DNA of 64,000 nucleotides from Adlercreutzia sp910585575 (GTDB lineage Bacteria > Actinomycetota > Coriobacteriia > Coriobacteriales > Eggerthellaceae), in NCBI RefSeq assembly GCF_951801035.1, contig NZ_CATOKT010000001.1. The stretch is one strand, 5' to 3'. This document shows positions 8,679 to 15,914 of this stretch, piece by piece; positions within the stretch are counted from its first letter, which is position 1, and each line of letters starts with the position of its first letter. A program made the position numbers and the translations under genes. Under the pieces are notes generated by a model, which made no database searches, was not told the origin of the DNA, and worked only from the letters and a program-made list of their open reading frames with translations.

Positions 8679-8869
8679 GGATGCTCCTTCAGTGATAGTG
8701 CGTCAGCAGCGGATGTCAGCGAAAGCTGGTCGAAACCTGACGCCCATTCAGTTCGCAGCCAGAAGCTGCCCGTTTTCGGTCGCCTGCCATTGTAGCGCAG
8801 GGAATATTCCCCTGCGGTTCGTTTATGACCGAAGGGGTTCTTTCGGCCGCAGTGCATACTGTTTTCATG

Positions 8870-8940
8870 ATTCCGAATCGGGTTTAAAAAATTATATAAA
8901 TCACCAATATTTATTGCTTTATTTGTTGGCTCTTTATACA
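8870..8940 (+). promoter_or_regulatory. AT-rich promoter/operator region of the HicAB module
   Basis: This sharply AT-rich patch in a GC-rich window lies directly before hicA. A -10 candidate TATACA sits at 8935-8940, with TTATTG at 8911-8916 (18-base spacer) as a weak -35. AT-rich arms (AAATTATATAAAT) could be the HicB operator. HicB proteins with a DNA-binding domain commonly autoregulate (family knowledge). Confidence 0.45.
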
Positions 8941-8958
8941 ATTTGCGAAAGGATTCTT

Positions 8959-9144
8959 ATGCCGATGACAGCGCGCGAGGCGGCACGGCTTGTTCGAAAG
9001 ATGGGCGGTCGCTTTGGATACCATGGAGCCGAACACGACATCTACTATGGGCCCAAAGGCAACGCCATCCCCATCCCACGCCATAAAGGGGATCTGTCTC
9101 CCGGCACCGAGCGATCCATCAAGCGCGCTTTAGGCTTGAAATAG
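8959..9144 (+). CDS. hicA: HicA-type mRNA interferase toxin
   Basis: 61 residues with the compact dsRBD-like HicA layout: TAREAARLVRKMGGRFGYHG, the catalytic-type His in GAEHDIYYGPKG, and the closing IPIPRHKGDLSPGTERSIKRALGL. HicA toxins cleave mRNA and stop growth until bound by HicB. The ATG at 8959 has AAAGGA seven bases upstream. hicB follows after 26 bases, the typical toxin-first order. Confidence 0.85.
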   Translation: MPMTAREAARLVRKMGGRFGYHGAEHDIYYGPKGNAIPIPRHKGDLSPGTERSIKRALGLK

Positions 9145-9170
9145 CGGCAATGCAAAGAGGAGCGTTTTCC

Positions 9171-9617
9171 ATGAAGTATCTCTACGAGGCTTTTTTAACG
9201 CCCTGGGGAAACGGCTACGAAGTCTCGTTTCCTGACCTCGAGATCGTTACCCAGGGCGACGATCTACATGATGCCGTGTACATGGCGCAAGACTTGCTGC
9301 AGCTTTGGATTTCCTCCGAAAGGGCCCAAGGACACGCCATTCCTCCGGCGACGATGAACAACCAGGCTCCCGAGGGAGGCCAAGTTGTTTTCATCGCCGT
9401 CGAATGCACCGACAAAGTTCCCGAAATAGAAACCATGACGGTCAAAGAGGCAGCTGACATCCTGGGCGTTTCCAATGCACGCATTTATGCCATGGCAAGA
9501 GACGGCGTCCTCGAGTCAACCAAAGTGGGAAACATGCTGCTACTCAGCACCGAAAGCGTGCGCAAGCGCTACAACGAGCCCCGCAAAGCGGGACGGCCCA
9601 AGAAGGTGCAGGCATAG
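9171..9617 (+). CDS. hicB: HicB-type antitoxin with C-terminal helix-turn-helix
   Basis: 148 residues, with AAGAGGAG eight bases before the ATG. Residues 1-70 show the partial RNase H-like HicB fold (YEAFLTPWGNGYEVSFPDLE, then a helix rich in AQDLLQLW). Residues about 90-148 carry an excisionase/MerR-like helix-turn-helix (TVKEAADILGVSNARIYAMARDG) and a basic tail (RKAGRPKK). It should neutralise HicA and repress the promoter. The same two-domain layout recurs at 34457-34975 without a hicA partner. Confidence 0.82.
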   Translation: MKYLYEAFLTPWGNGYEVSFPDLEIVTQGDDLHDAVYMAQDLLQLWISSERAQGHAIPPATMNNQAPEGGQVVFIAVECTDKVPEIETMTVKEAADILGVSNARIYAMARDGVLESTKVGNMLLLSTESVRKRYNEPRKAGRPKKVQA

Positions 9618-9781
9618 GAAAAGGCTCGGCGGCCGCTCGGCACGGGAGCTCGCCAAAATACCAGCGTTAGCGAGGGAAGGCTCCTCAACAGGGAGTTGCG
9701 CCTTTACACCTGAGCGGTTCGTGACGAGAGCGTCGCGCGCCTTCTACAATCGAGCCACCCCCTACCAAAGGAGCCTCAAGC

Positions 9782-10543
9782 ATGAAACTCGCAGAGAACG
9801 TGCGCGCGCTTCGCCTCGCCCACGGCCAGACCCAGGAGGATGTGGCTCGCGCTCTTGGTATCACGCCGCAATCGGTCAGCAAGTGGGAGCGCGGCGAAGG
9901 ACTGCCCGATATCACCCTTCTTCCAGCCCTGGCTGCCCACTTCAGTGTCTCCACCGACGAGCTTCTTGGGTGCGCACCTCCTTCGCGCACCCAAGACTAT
10001 GCCGCCATCAATGAAACCTGGTGCCTTCAGAACGACGCCGGGCTCAACGCTGAAAACGTTGAGCTGATGCGTAGCGCCCTGGAGCAATTCCCCAACGACG
10101 CCCTTCTTCTGGTTCAACTGTCCACCTCACTTGAGAAGGCCGGCAGCACCGCTGAAGAGCGCGAGGACAACTTGCGCGAGTCGCTTGAGGTGCAGGAACG
10201 CATTCTGCGCTTGCCCGTTGACAGCGAAATGCGCAGCGCCACCCTGTTCAACATCTGTTTCACCTACTGGAAGCTCGGCCGTAAAACGCTCGCCCTCGAC
10301 TGCGCTCGTCAACTGCCCAACCTCTACAAAGCACGGGAAAACGCCCTAGTTACTTTTCTTGAAGGCGAAGAGCGGCGGGTGGTGGCTCGCGAGGCGCTGG
10401 AAGCGATGGCCTGGGTAGCCAACCGGCACCTCAACGCCCTGGCCGATCTCGAAAACGACGAGCGCTATCGAGAAAAAGCGCGGGCCATTGAAGAGCTTCT
10501 CGAAGACGCCATTCGCTTGGGCCGAGATCGAGGCTGCGAGTAG
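9782..10543 (+). CDS. XRE-family transcriptional regulator
   Basis: 253 residues, with AAAGGAG before the ATG. Residues 1-62 are a textbook Cro/C1-type helix-turn-helix (LRLAHGQTQEDVARALGITP, then SVSKWERGEGLPDITLL) ending in FSVSTDELLG. The rest is helical with TPR-like stretches (NDALLLVQLSTSLEKAGST, SATLFNICFTYWKLGRKTLALDCARQL), suggesting ligand or protein binding. The nearest neighbours are HicAB upstream and a repeat-rich desert downstream, so the target is unclear; it may act on its own promoter. Confidence 0.85.
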   Translation: MKLAENVRALRLAHGQTQEDVARALGITPQSVSKWERGEGLPDITLLPALAAHFSVSTDELLGCAPPSRTQDYAAINETWCLQNDAGLNAENVELMRSALEQFPNDALLLVQLSTSLEKAGSTAEEREDNLRESLEVQERILRLPVDSEMRSATLFNICFTYWKLGRKTLALDCARQLPNLYKARENALVTFLEGEERRVVAREALEAMAWVANRHLNALADLENDERYREKARAIEELLEDAIRLGRDRGCE

Positions 10544-10562
10544 AACTTGGCATGGGGCCTGG

Positions 10563-10604
10563 GGCGCGAGGCGCGAGGTGCGAGGTGCGAGGCGCGAGGC
10601 GCGG
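10563..10604 (+). repeat. Six tandem 7-bp repeats (GGYGCGR)
   Basis: Units GGCGCGA, GGCGCGA, GGTGCGA, GGTGCGA, GGCGCGA and GGCGCGG run without interruption just after the XRE gene. Confidence 0.9.
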
Positions 10605-10613
10605 GTCTTGGGC

Positions 10614-10688
10614 CCGCTGTTGGATTCGGGCGCTGAGTCCACTTCTGGATTCGGCAGCCGAGCCCACTGTTGGATGCGGGTCAAAAAA
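10614..10688 (+). repeat. Three degenerate 25-bp tandem repeats
   Basis: Units start at 10614, 10639 and 10664 and share CCRCTKYTGGATKCGG. They sit between the 7-bp array and the long inverted repeat. Confidence 0.7.
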
Positions 10689-10926
10689 CGCTCGAGGTTG
10701 AAGCTTTGGTTCGCAAAATGACTTTTAAGGTCGAAAACCGGCCGAAGCGGGGCTTTTGTAGCGGCCAATGCGTCGGATTCGCCCTTTTGGATGGAAAACA
10801 AACCACATTTGGCCGCACGCTGGTCAAAATATGGGCAACGTCAGCGCACAAACCCCGCCTCGACGCAATTGTGACCTTAAAAGGATCCATTCGCGCAAAA
10901 GCATCAACCTGGAGGCGTTTTTGACC
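10679..10926. repeat. Long imperfect inverted repeat with 80-bp arms
   Basis: The arm at 10679-10758 matches the reverse complement of 10847-10926 without gaps at about 55 of 80 positions by hand alignment, including identical blocks GGTCAAAAA and CTTTTAAGGTC. Read in the same frame, both arms give similar peptides (GQKTLEVEALVRKMTFKVEN on plus, GQKRLQVDAFARMDPFKV on minus). It is probably a palindromic mobile or REP-like element, or a remnant of two inverted copies. No transposase is seen. Confidence 0.7.
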
Positions 10927-11173
10927 AGTCCCGGCACGATGGCAACGAAGCAGAGGGGAGTGATCTGGGACAGAGGCGGCACACTCCCTTGCTGTACCGT
11001 CAGTCTGGCACAACCCGCCACGCCTCCACCTCTTACGCGCGCCCGGCCGCCCGCGCGGGCAAGCCGAATCCGACCATTGGCCGTAGCGAGGAAATCCGCC
11101 GCACCGAGAACAATCCGACGCTCATCGGCGAGCCCTGCATCTGCAACAGCGTTCACTCCTCCCCCTTGCACAA

Positions 11174-11207
11174 GAAAGCGCCTCGCGGTGATTTCCGCGA
11201 GGCGCTC
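11174..11207 (-). terminator. Terminator of the citrate synthase gene
   Basis: An 11-bp perfect stem GCGCCTCGCGG/CCGCGAGGCGC with a 6-base loop, followed on the minus strand by TTTCTT. Confidence 0.85.
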
Positions 11208-11231
11208 TTACTCTTGCCTTGGCGGCTTCCC

Positions 11232-12659
11232 CTAGCGGCGCTCGAGGGGCACGTAGGGCTTGGTGCCGCGGACGGTGTTCTTGTAGGCGGGGCGGATGAT
11301 GCGCTTGCCAGCGCCGATTTCCTCGAAGCGGTGCGCCGCCCAACCGGCCATGCGAGCGCAGGCAAACAGCGGCGTGAACAGGTCTTCCGGGATACCCATC
11401 ATGGAGTAGATGAAACCGGAGTACATATCCACGTTGGCGCACAGCTCCTTGGTGGAGCCCTTCTCGCGGGCGAACACCTCGGGAGTGAGGCGCTCGATAG
11501 CCTTGAGCAGGTTCAGCTCGGCCTCGTACTCGGTGCCGGCGGCCAGCTGCTCGGCGAAGCGCTTGCCGATAACGGCGCGCGGGTCGGACAGCGTGTACAC
11601 CGCGTGCCCCATGCCGTAGACCAGCCCCGTGCCGTCGTAGGCCTGCTTGTTCACGATTTTCGCCAGGTAGGCGGCCACTTCGTCGTCATCGTCCCAGTGC
11701 TGCACGTTCTCCTTAATTTCGGCCTGCATGGCGCGCACCTGGTGGTTGGCGCCGCCGTGGCGATGGCCCTTGAGCGACCCCAGGGCCGCCGCATAGGTGG
11801 AGTACGGGTCGGTGTCGGACGAGGACAGCACGCGCGTGGTGAAGGTGGAGTTGTTGCCGCCGCCGTGCTCGGCGTGCAGGCACAGCATGATGTCGAGCAT
11901 GCGTGCCTCTTCCGGCGTGAACTGGCGGTCGGGACGCAGCATGGATAGGATGGTTTCCGCCGTGGACTGGCCCGGCACGAAGCGATGCATGATCATGGAC
12001 CCGTGGTTGAAGGTGGCCTGCTTGGCGTAGTAGGCCAGCACCATAATGCGCGGCAGACGGCTGATGAGCGAGAGCGCCGTGTGAATCTCGTGGCCGGGTG
12101 AGCGGTCCTCGGCGCAGTCGTCAGCCGCGTACAGACGCAGAATGGAGCGCTGCATCATGTTCATGAGGTCGGGCGACGTGTCGTTCATGAGCACGCTGGC
12201 GGTGAAACCGTCGGGCAGCTCGCGTTGGGAGTCGATAACCTCCACGAACTTGGCCAGGCGCTCTTGGGTGGGCAGTTCGCCCATAATAAGCAGGTAGGCC
12301 ACTTCTTCGAAGCCGAAGCGGCGCGAGGGGTCCAGATCGCCCAGCAGGTCGTAGATATCGTATCCGCGCAGACGCAGCGAGCCCTCGGCGGGCATCTTCT
12401 CACCGTCGGACACCACGTAGCCGTGCACGTTGGACACGTTGGTCATGCCAGCCAGCACGCCGGTGCCGTCGGCGTTGCGCAGACCGCGCTTGACGTCGTA
12501 GGTGCGGTAGAACTCAGGGTCGATGGAGTTCACCTGATAGAAGTTGTCGTAGAGGCGAACACGGGCCGCTTCCTCATCGCTAATTTCGAGGGGCTCGACC
12601 TCGTTCAGGTCGGCGGGGTTCTTGACGCGAATGACGGCCTCGTCGATTTCCATGGCCAT
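11232..12659 (-). CDS. gltA: Citrate synthase family protein
   Basis: 475 residues of the ordinary (Si-type) citrate synthase family, condensing acetyl-CoA with oxaloacetate; 2-methylcitrate synthase activity cannot be excluded. Family blocks are HAEHGGGNNSTFTTRVLSSS (catalytic His region), GSLKGHRHGGANHQV, and GLVYGMGHAVYTLSDPRA with the second active-site His. The ATG at 12659 follows GAGGGAGGG; a second ATG at 12653 is possible. It is monocistronic with its own terminator. In an anaerobe it probably feeds 2-oxoglutarate for glutamate synthesis, which is inference. Confidence 0.9.
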   Translation of the reverse strand: MAMEIDEAVIRVKNPADLNEVEPLEISDEEAARVRLYDNFYQVNSIDPEFYRTYDVKRGLRNADGTGVLAGMTNVSNVHGYVVSDGEKMPAEGSLRLRGYDIYDLLGDLDPSRRFGFEEVAYLLIMGELPTQERLAKFVEVIDSQRELPDGFTASVLMNDTSPDLMNMMQRSILRLYAADDCAEDRSPGHEIHTALSLISRLPRIMVLAYYAKQATFNHGSMIMHRFVPGQSTAETILSMLRPDRQFTPEEARMLDIMLCLHAEHGGGNNSTFTTRVLSSSDTDPYSTYAAALGSLKGHRHGGANHQVRAMQAEIKENVQHWDDDDEVAAYLAKIVNKQAYDGTGLVYGMGHAVYTLSDPRAVIGKRFAEQLAAGTEYEAELNLLKAIERLTPEVFAREKGSTKELCANVDMYSGFIYSMMGIPEDLFTPLFACARMAGWAAHRFEEIGAGKRIIRPAYKNTVRGTKPYVPLERR

Positions 12660-12798
12660 AGCTGTTCCCTCCCTCGGAGCGCTTCTGAAGTAATTGGTCT
12701 ATTCTAACGTCCATGCCCTCTACGCGGGCGGTTTGTCACCTTCCGTTTGCCGCTTATGCGGTGAGCGGCGCACTTTCGAAAAAAGTTCAAATTTCTCG

Positions 12799-12827
12799 TT
12801 GACAACCTAAAAGGGTCATGGTTAAAT
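12799..12827 (+). promoter_or_regulatory. Promoter of tRNA-Arg
   Basis: A consensus -35 TTGACA (12799-12804), a 17-base spacer and a TTAAAT -10 (12822-12827) lie 20 bases before the tRNA. Confidence 0.8.
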
Positions 12828-12847
12828 AGTCGTTGCTGTTTTGAAGT

Positions 12848-12924
12848 GCGCCGTTACCTCAGCTGGATAGAGGGACTGACTACGAATCAGTACGTCGGGG
12901 GTTCGAATCCCTCACGGCGCACCA
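12848..12924 (+). tRNA. tRNA-Arg (anticodon ACG)
   Basis: The acceptor GCGCCGT pairs with ACGGCGC, then A and an encoded CCA. The anticodon arm ACTGA-CTACGAA-TCAGT gives ACG, whose A34 is the substrate of TadA (encoded at 3456-3992). The T-loop GTTCGAATC is standard. Confidence 0.97.
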
Positions 12925-12936
12925 TTTTGAACTGCT

Positions 12937-12962
12937 GAAACCGCCTCTTGGCGGTTTTTTTA
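12937..12962 (+). terminator. Terminator of tRNA-Arg
   Basis: Stem AACCGCC/GGCGGTT with a 4-base loop, followed by a T7 run. Confidence 0.9.
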
Positions 12963-12990
12963 TTGCTCAGGCTCGGTGCAGGCGCGCGCC

Positions 12991-13029
12991 AAAAAATAAG
13001 GAAGCGCCTTCCGCAGGAGGCGCTTCCTT
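12991..13029 (-). terminator. Terminator of the SPFH gene
   Basis: An 11-bp stem AAGGAAGCGCC/GGCGCTTCCTT, followed on the minus strand by ATTTTTT. Confidence 0.92.
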
Positions 13030-13048
13030 GTCGAAGCAAATATCCCGT

Positions 13049-14005
13049 CTAACGCACCTCGGGCGGCGGGGGCACCTGGCCGGGCTCGGCGGCCTTCACC
13101 TGCGGGGTCACCTTGCTGCCCTGGAACAGCTCGCCGATCATGCCCGTGGCGCTGGCAATGCCCGTCAGCTCGGTGGGCATGAAGATCTTCGTGGCGTTGC
13201 CGTCGGCAATGGCCTTCAGGCTCTCCACGTAGCGCACGGCAATGTAGGAGTCGGTATCCTCGGCGTGCAGTTGCTCGAGCACGTTGGCCACGGCCTGAGC
13301 CTCGCCCTCGGAGGCCAGCACGCGCTGCTGCTTTTCGGCATCAGCCACCTCGCGGATGGCCTGGGCCTTACCCTCGGCCTCCAGGATAGAGGACTGCTTC
13401 ACGCCCTCGGCCTTCTCGATGGCCGCCTGACGCTCGCCCTCGGCCTCCAGGATGACGGCGCGCTTCTCACGCTCGGCCTTCATCTGACGATGCATGGCCT
13501 GGGTCACATCCGCCGGCGGCTCGATGCGCTGCAGCTCGACGCGGACAATCTCGACACCCCACTGCATGGTGGCATCGTACAGTATGTTCTTCAGATTGGC
13601 GTTGATGGTCTCGCGGCTCGTCAGCGACTCGTCCAGCGTGAGCTCACCGATCACGTTACGCAGGTTGGTCTGAGCCAACTTTGTGGCGGCCAGGTAGAAA
13701 TTCGTCACGTTGTAGATGAGCTTCACGGCATCGGTGGCGCGATAGTACACCACGGCATCCACGGTAACGGCCACGTTGTCCTTGGTGATAACTTCCATGG
13801 GGGGCACGTCCACCACGTTCTCGCGCATGTCTACCTTGGTCATGCGATCCACGAAGGGAATGATCCAGCGGAAGCCCGACTGGGCGGTGCGCTTGTACTT
13901 ACCGAAGCGCTCCACGACGCCGCGCTCATAGGGGCGGACAATGCGCACGCCCATCACCACCATCGCAATAATCGCAATCGCTACTACCACGCCAACAATC
14001 CACAT
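13049..14005 (-). CDS. SPFH/Band 7 (stomatin/QmcA-like) membrane protein
   Basis: 318 residues. There is one N-terminal membrane anchor (WIVGVVVAIAIIAMVVMGV), then the Band 7 domain at about 25-190 (RIVRPYERGVVERFGKYKRT, DNVAVTVDAVVYYRATD). A long Ala/Glu-rich coiled coil follows (KAEREKRAVILEAEGERQ and similar) at about 180-260. Such proteins form large membrane-microdomain oligomers that scaffold or protect membrane proteases. No NfeD partner gene is adjacent. It ends a minus-strand gene train; the gap to the preceding 205-residue gene is 56 bases and contains a small hairpin (14042-14061), so it may be a separate unit. Confidence 0.88.
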   Translation of the reverse strand: MWIVGVVVAIAIIAMVVMGVRIVRPYERGVVERFGKYKRTAQSGFRWIIPFVDRMTKVDMRENVVDVPPMEVITKDNVAVTVDAVVYYRATDAVKLIYNVTNFYLAATKLAQTNLRNVIGELTLDESLTSRETINANLKNILYDATMQWGVEIVRVELQRIEPPADVTQAMHRQMKAEREKRAVILEAEGERQAAIEKAEGVKQSSILEAEGKAQAIREVADAEKQQRVLASEGEAQAVANVLEQLHAEDTDSYIAVRYVESLKAIADGNATKIFMPTELTGIASATGMIGELFQGSKVTPQVKAAEPGQVPPPPEVR

Positions 14006-14061
14006 AGTGCCTTTTCCTTCTCTCGTTGATGGTCCGTCTCCGCACCCGAAATCCTGGGTGC

Positions 14062-14679
14062 CTAGCCTCTCTCTACCTCTGCCATTGCCTCTTCGACTTC
14101 TGCCCCTCCCCTTTCTGCCTGTCTCTGCCCTCGGCGCTCACGCCGCACCTTGGCCTTGTCGTCGTTCTTGATAATGCGCCGCATAAGCACCCGCTCTAAA
14201 AACGTCATCGACCTTCCCTCTTGCTTGACCACTTGCTTGAGGGGCTCCATACCGTCGGGAAGCTCCTGGATTGCGAGGGGGTTCTCGGAAGCGACGCGCT
14301 CAGTGGCCGGGAGCGTCAGCCCCTGGGCCTCCAGCTTGTCGGCCACCGCGCGCACCAGCGCGTCGTTCGCTTCCACCAGGCGCCCCTCCAAAATGCTGTC
14401 ATTGCGCCGAGCGTCGCGCCTCACCTGTTCGAAAGGATCCCCTGCATCGCCCTCTTGGGCGTCGGCCCGAGCAGCCTCGGCTCGATCCCTCAGAGCATCT
14501 CGATCGATGCGGTAGAACCAATCGCGCTGCTCGAGGGCGAACCAGTTCACCCTTCCCTGCGCATCCAGCCGCGCCACGTCCTCGTATTCAAGCGGTCGCG
14601 CCCCTACAAAGAACTGGTAGGTTGCACGATCGTAAAGCAGCCGCTTCCCATCTTCGCATTGTCCCAACTGCACGCTCAT
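14062..14679 (-). CDS. Unknown 205-residue charged protein
   Basis: The ATG at 14679 overlaps the stop of the foldase gene by four bases (ATGA), so it is translationally coupled. It is soluble and highly charged with no signal peptide. The N-terminus (QCEDGKRLLYDRATYQFFVG) may be a small beta domain; the rest is predicted helical and ends in basic and Glu-rich repeats. No family was recognised. Its position right after the foldase, at the end of the surface-protein train, suggests a cytoplasmic helper, but this is only context. Confidence 0.7.
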   Translation of the reverse strand: MSVQLGQCEDGKRLLYDRATYQFFVGARPLEYEDVARLDAQGRVNWFALEQRDWFYRIDRDALRDRAEAARADAQEGDAGDPFEQVRRDARRNDSILEGRLVEANDALVRAVADKLEAQGLTLPATERVASENPLAIQELPDGMEPLKQVVKQEGRSMTFLERVLMRRIIKNDDKAKVRRERRGQRQAERGGAEVEEAMAEVERG

Positions 14680-15890
14680 GAGGCTCCCTCCTGACCCTCC
14701 GCCGTCGCATGGGCATCGGTGCCATCGACTGCCTCCGACCCCTTCTGAGCCACGGCCATGTCAACGTTATAGGGGGCATCTTCCGGGAAGGGGAAGTACA
14801 CGACCTGGGCATCTGCCACCAGCTGCTCCACATAGGCATCGCTCGCCGTCTGCCAAAGAGCGGTGGCCACGCGATCCTCAAAGTACTGAGCCAGCGAATC
14901 CGGAAGCCCCTCGATTCCTGCGCTTCCCTCCTGCGTCGCCGCTGCCGTGTCGCACACTTGATCGACCCAAATAAAGTAATAGCTTTCGTCGTCGGCCAAA
15001 AGCTGAGACACGTCGCCAGCTTTCATATCTGCCAGCGCCGTCTGGTAATCCGCTGCGTAGGTTCCTTCGTCCACATACCAGCCGTAGTCGCCATCGCCGT
15101 CCGACGATGCCCCGTAGGCCTCCTTCAAGGCCGCGAAGCTCGCAGCGGTCTTGTCCGACTGGGCGAACTCGTCACGCACCTGCTGAGCCGCTTGGCGCTC
15201 GTCGAGCGACCCTTCCGCGCTGCTCTTCGCCATGCGCAGGCAATAGGAGTGCTTCACCACGGCGTCGCGGCCAGCTTCCTGCTCTTGGGCCACATAGGCG
15301 CTCAGGGCGCTCCTCACTTGATCGTTCGTCGGTTCCGGCCACGGAACCTGCTCGGCGCAGAGCTTCTGACGCAAACCCTCGAGACGGTACACCTCGCGCA
15401 GCCCCTCTTCAGTTTGACCGAAAGAGGCCAGGGTTTCCTGCCAGGCCGCGTCGTCGTCGAAAGCCAGCATGCCCTTTAAGGCCTCCAAAGACGACTCAAT
15501 CTCCTCTTCGGAAACGGTCAGCCCGGCCTCGGCCGCCCTCTTCTCCACTAATCGATCAGCGATCAGGTTGTAAAGCGTCGACTCTCGCAAGCGCTCCGGC
15601 GTCAGCTCGTTCGATGCGAGAAACGTGGCCCATTCCTCGTCGGTGACCTCAGCCAGGCCCATTTGCTGACGATAGGTGGCAATGTACTCGCTCACCTCGT
15701 CTTCCCCCACGTAGCTGGCGAAGTCGTATTTTGCCGCGGCGCCGGGAGGAGCCCAAAAGCCCGTTCCCACGGCGTAGGCCGTGCCTGCGGCAACCCCAAG
15801 AACTATCAGGACGGCCACGATCGCCCCCGCGAGCCATCGACGCGGCCCTTTGCCGGCGCTTCGCGATCCCTGTTTCGACACGTTCGTCAT
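14676..15890 (-). CDS. PrsA/SurA-like membrane-anchored foldase
   Basis: About 404 residues from the ATG at 15890; an in-frame TTG at 15908 with AAAGGG upstream is an alternative start. A basic N-terminus and one membrane helix (WLAGAIVAVLIVLGVAAGTAY) come first. A SurA-N-like helical domain follows (NLIADRLVEKRAAEAGLTVSEEE), then a parvulin-like region at about 215-310 with a degenerate peptidyl-prolyl isomerase core (LDERQAAQQVRDEF, GDYGWYVDEG). It probably assists folding of exported proteins outside the membrane. It begins 7-25 bases after the 1149-residue LRR gene, so those surface proteins are the obvious clients. Isomerase activity is uncertain. Confidence 0.78.
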   Translation of the reverse strand: MTNVSKQGSRSAGKGPRRWLAGAIVAVLIVLGVAAGTAYAVGTGFWAPPGAAAKYDFASYVGEDEVSEYIATYRQQMGLAEVTDEEWATFLASNELTPERLRESTLYNLIADRLVEKRAAEAGLTVSEEEIESSLEALKGMLAFDDDAAWQETLASFGQTEEGLREVYRLEGLRQKLCAEQVPWPEPTNDQVRSALSAYVAQEQEAGRDAVVKHSYCLRMAKSSAEGSLDERQAAQQVRDEFAQSDKTAASFAALKEAYGASSDGDGDYGWYVDEGTYAADYQTALADMKAGDVSQLLADDESYYFIWVDQVCDTAAATQEGSAGIEGLPDSLAQYFEDRVATALWQTASDAYVEQLVADAQVVYFPFPEDAPYNVDMAVAQKGSEAVDGTDAHATAEGQEGAS

Positions 15891-15914
15891 AGCCTCATCG
15901 TTCTTCAAGATTCA

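Larger units (their letters stand above)
10544..11231. other. Repeat-rich intergenic desert
   Basis: About 690 bases hold no convincing gene. They contain the 7-bp array, the 25-bp repeats, the long inverted repeat and the citrate synthase terminator. Open frames exist on both strands across the inverted repeat, but they lack ribosome sites and are explained by the symmetry. Confidence 0.6.

Noticed and set aside
8675..8941. An 88-codon minus-strand frame between proC and hicA
   Set aside because: It covers the AT-rich hicAB promoter, lacks a ribosome site and overlaps the proC start region; no family resemblance.
10670..11013. Overlapping plus (10670-10924) and minus (10681-11013) small genes
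   Set aside because: Both frames arise from the long inverted repeat, neither has a ribosome site; treated as repeat sequence, though the peptide-like conservation is reported as a finding.
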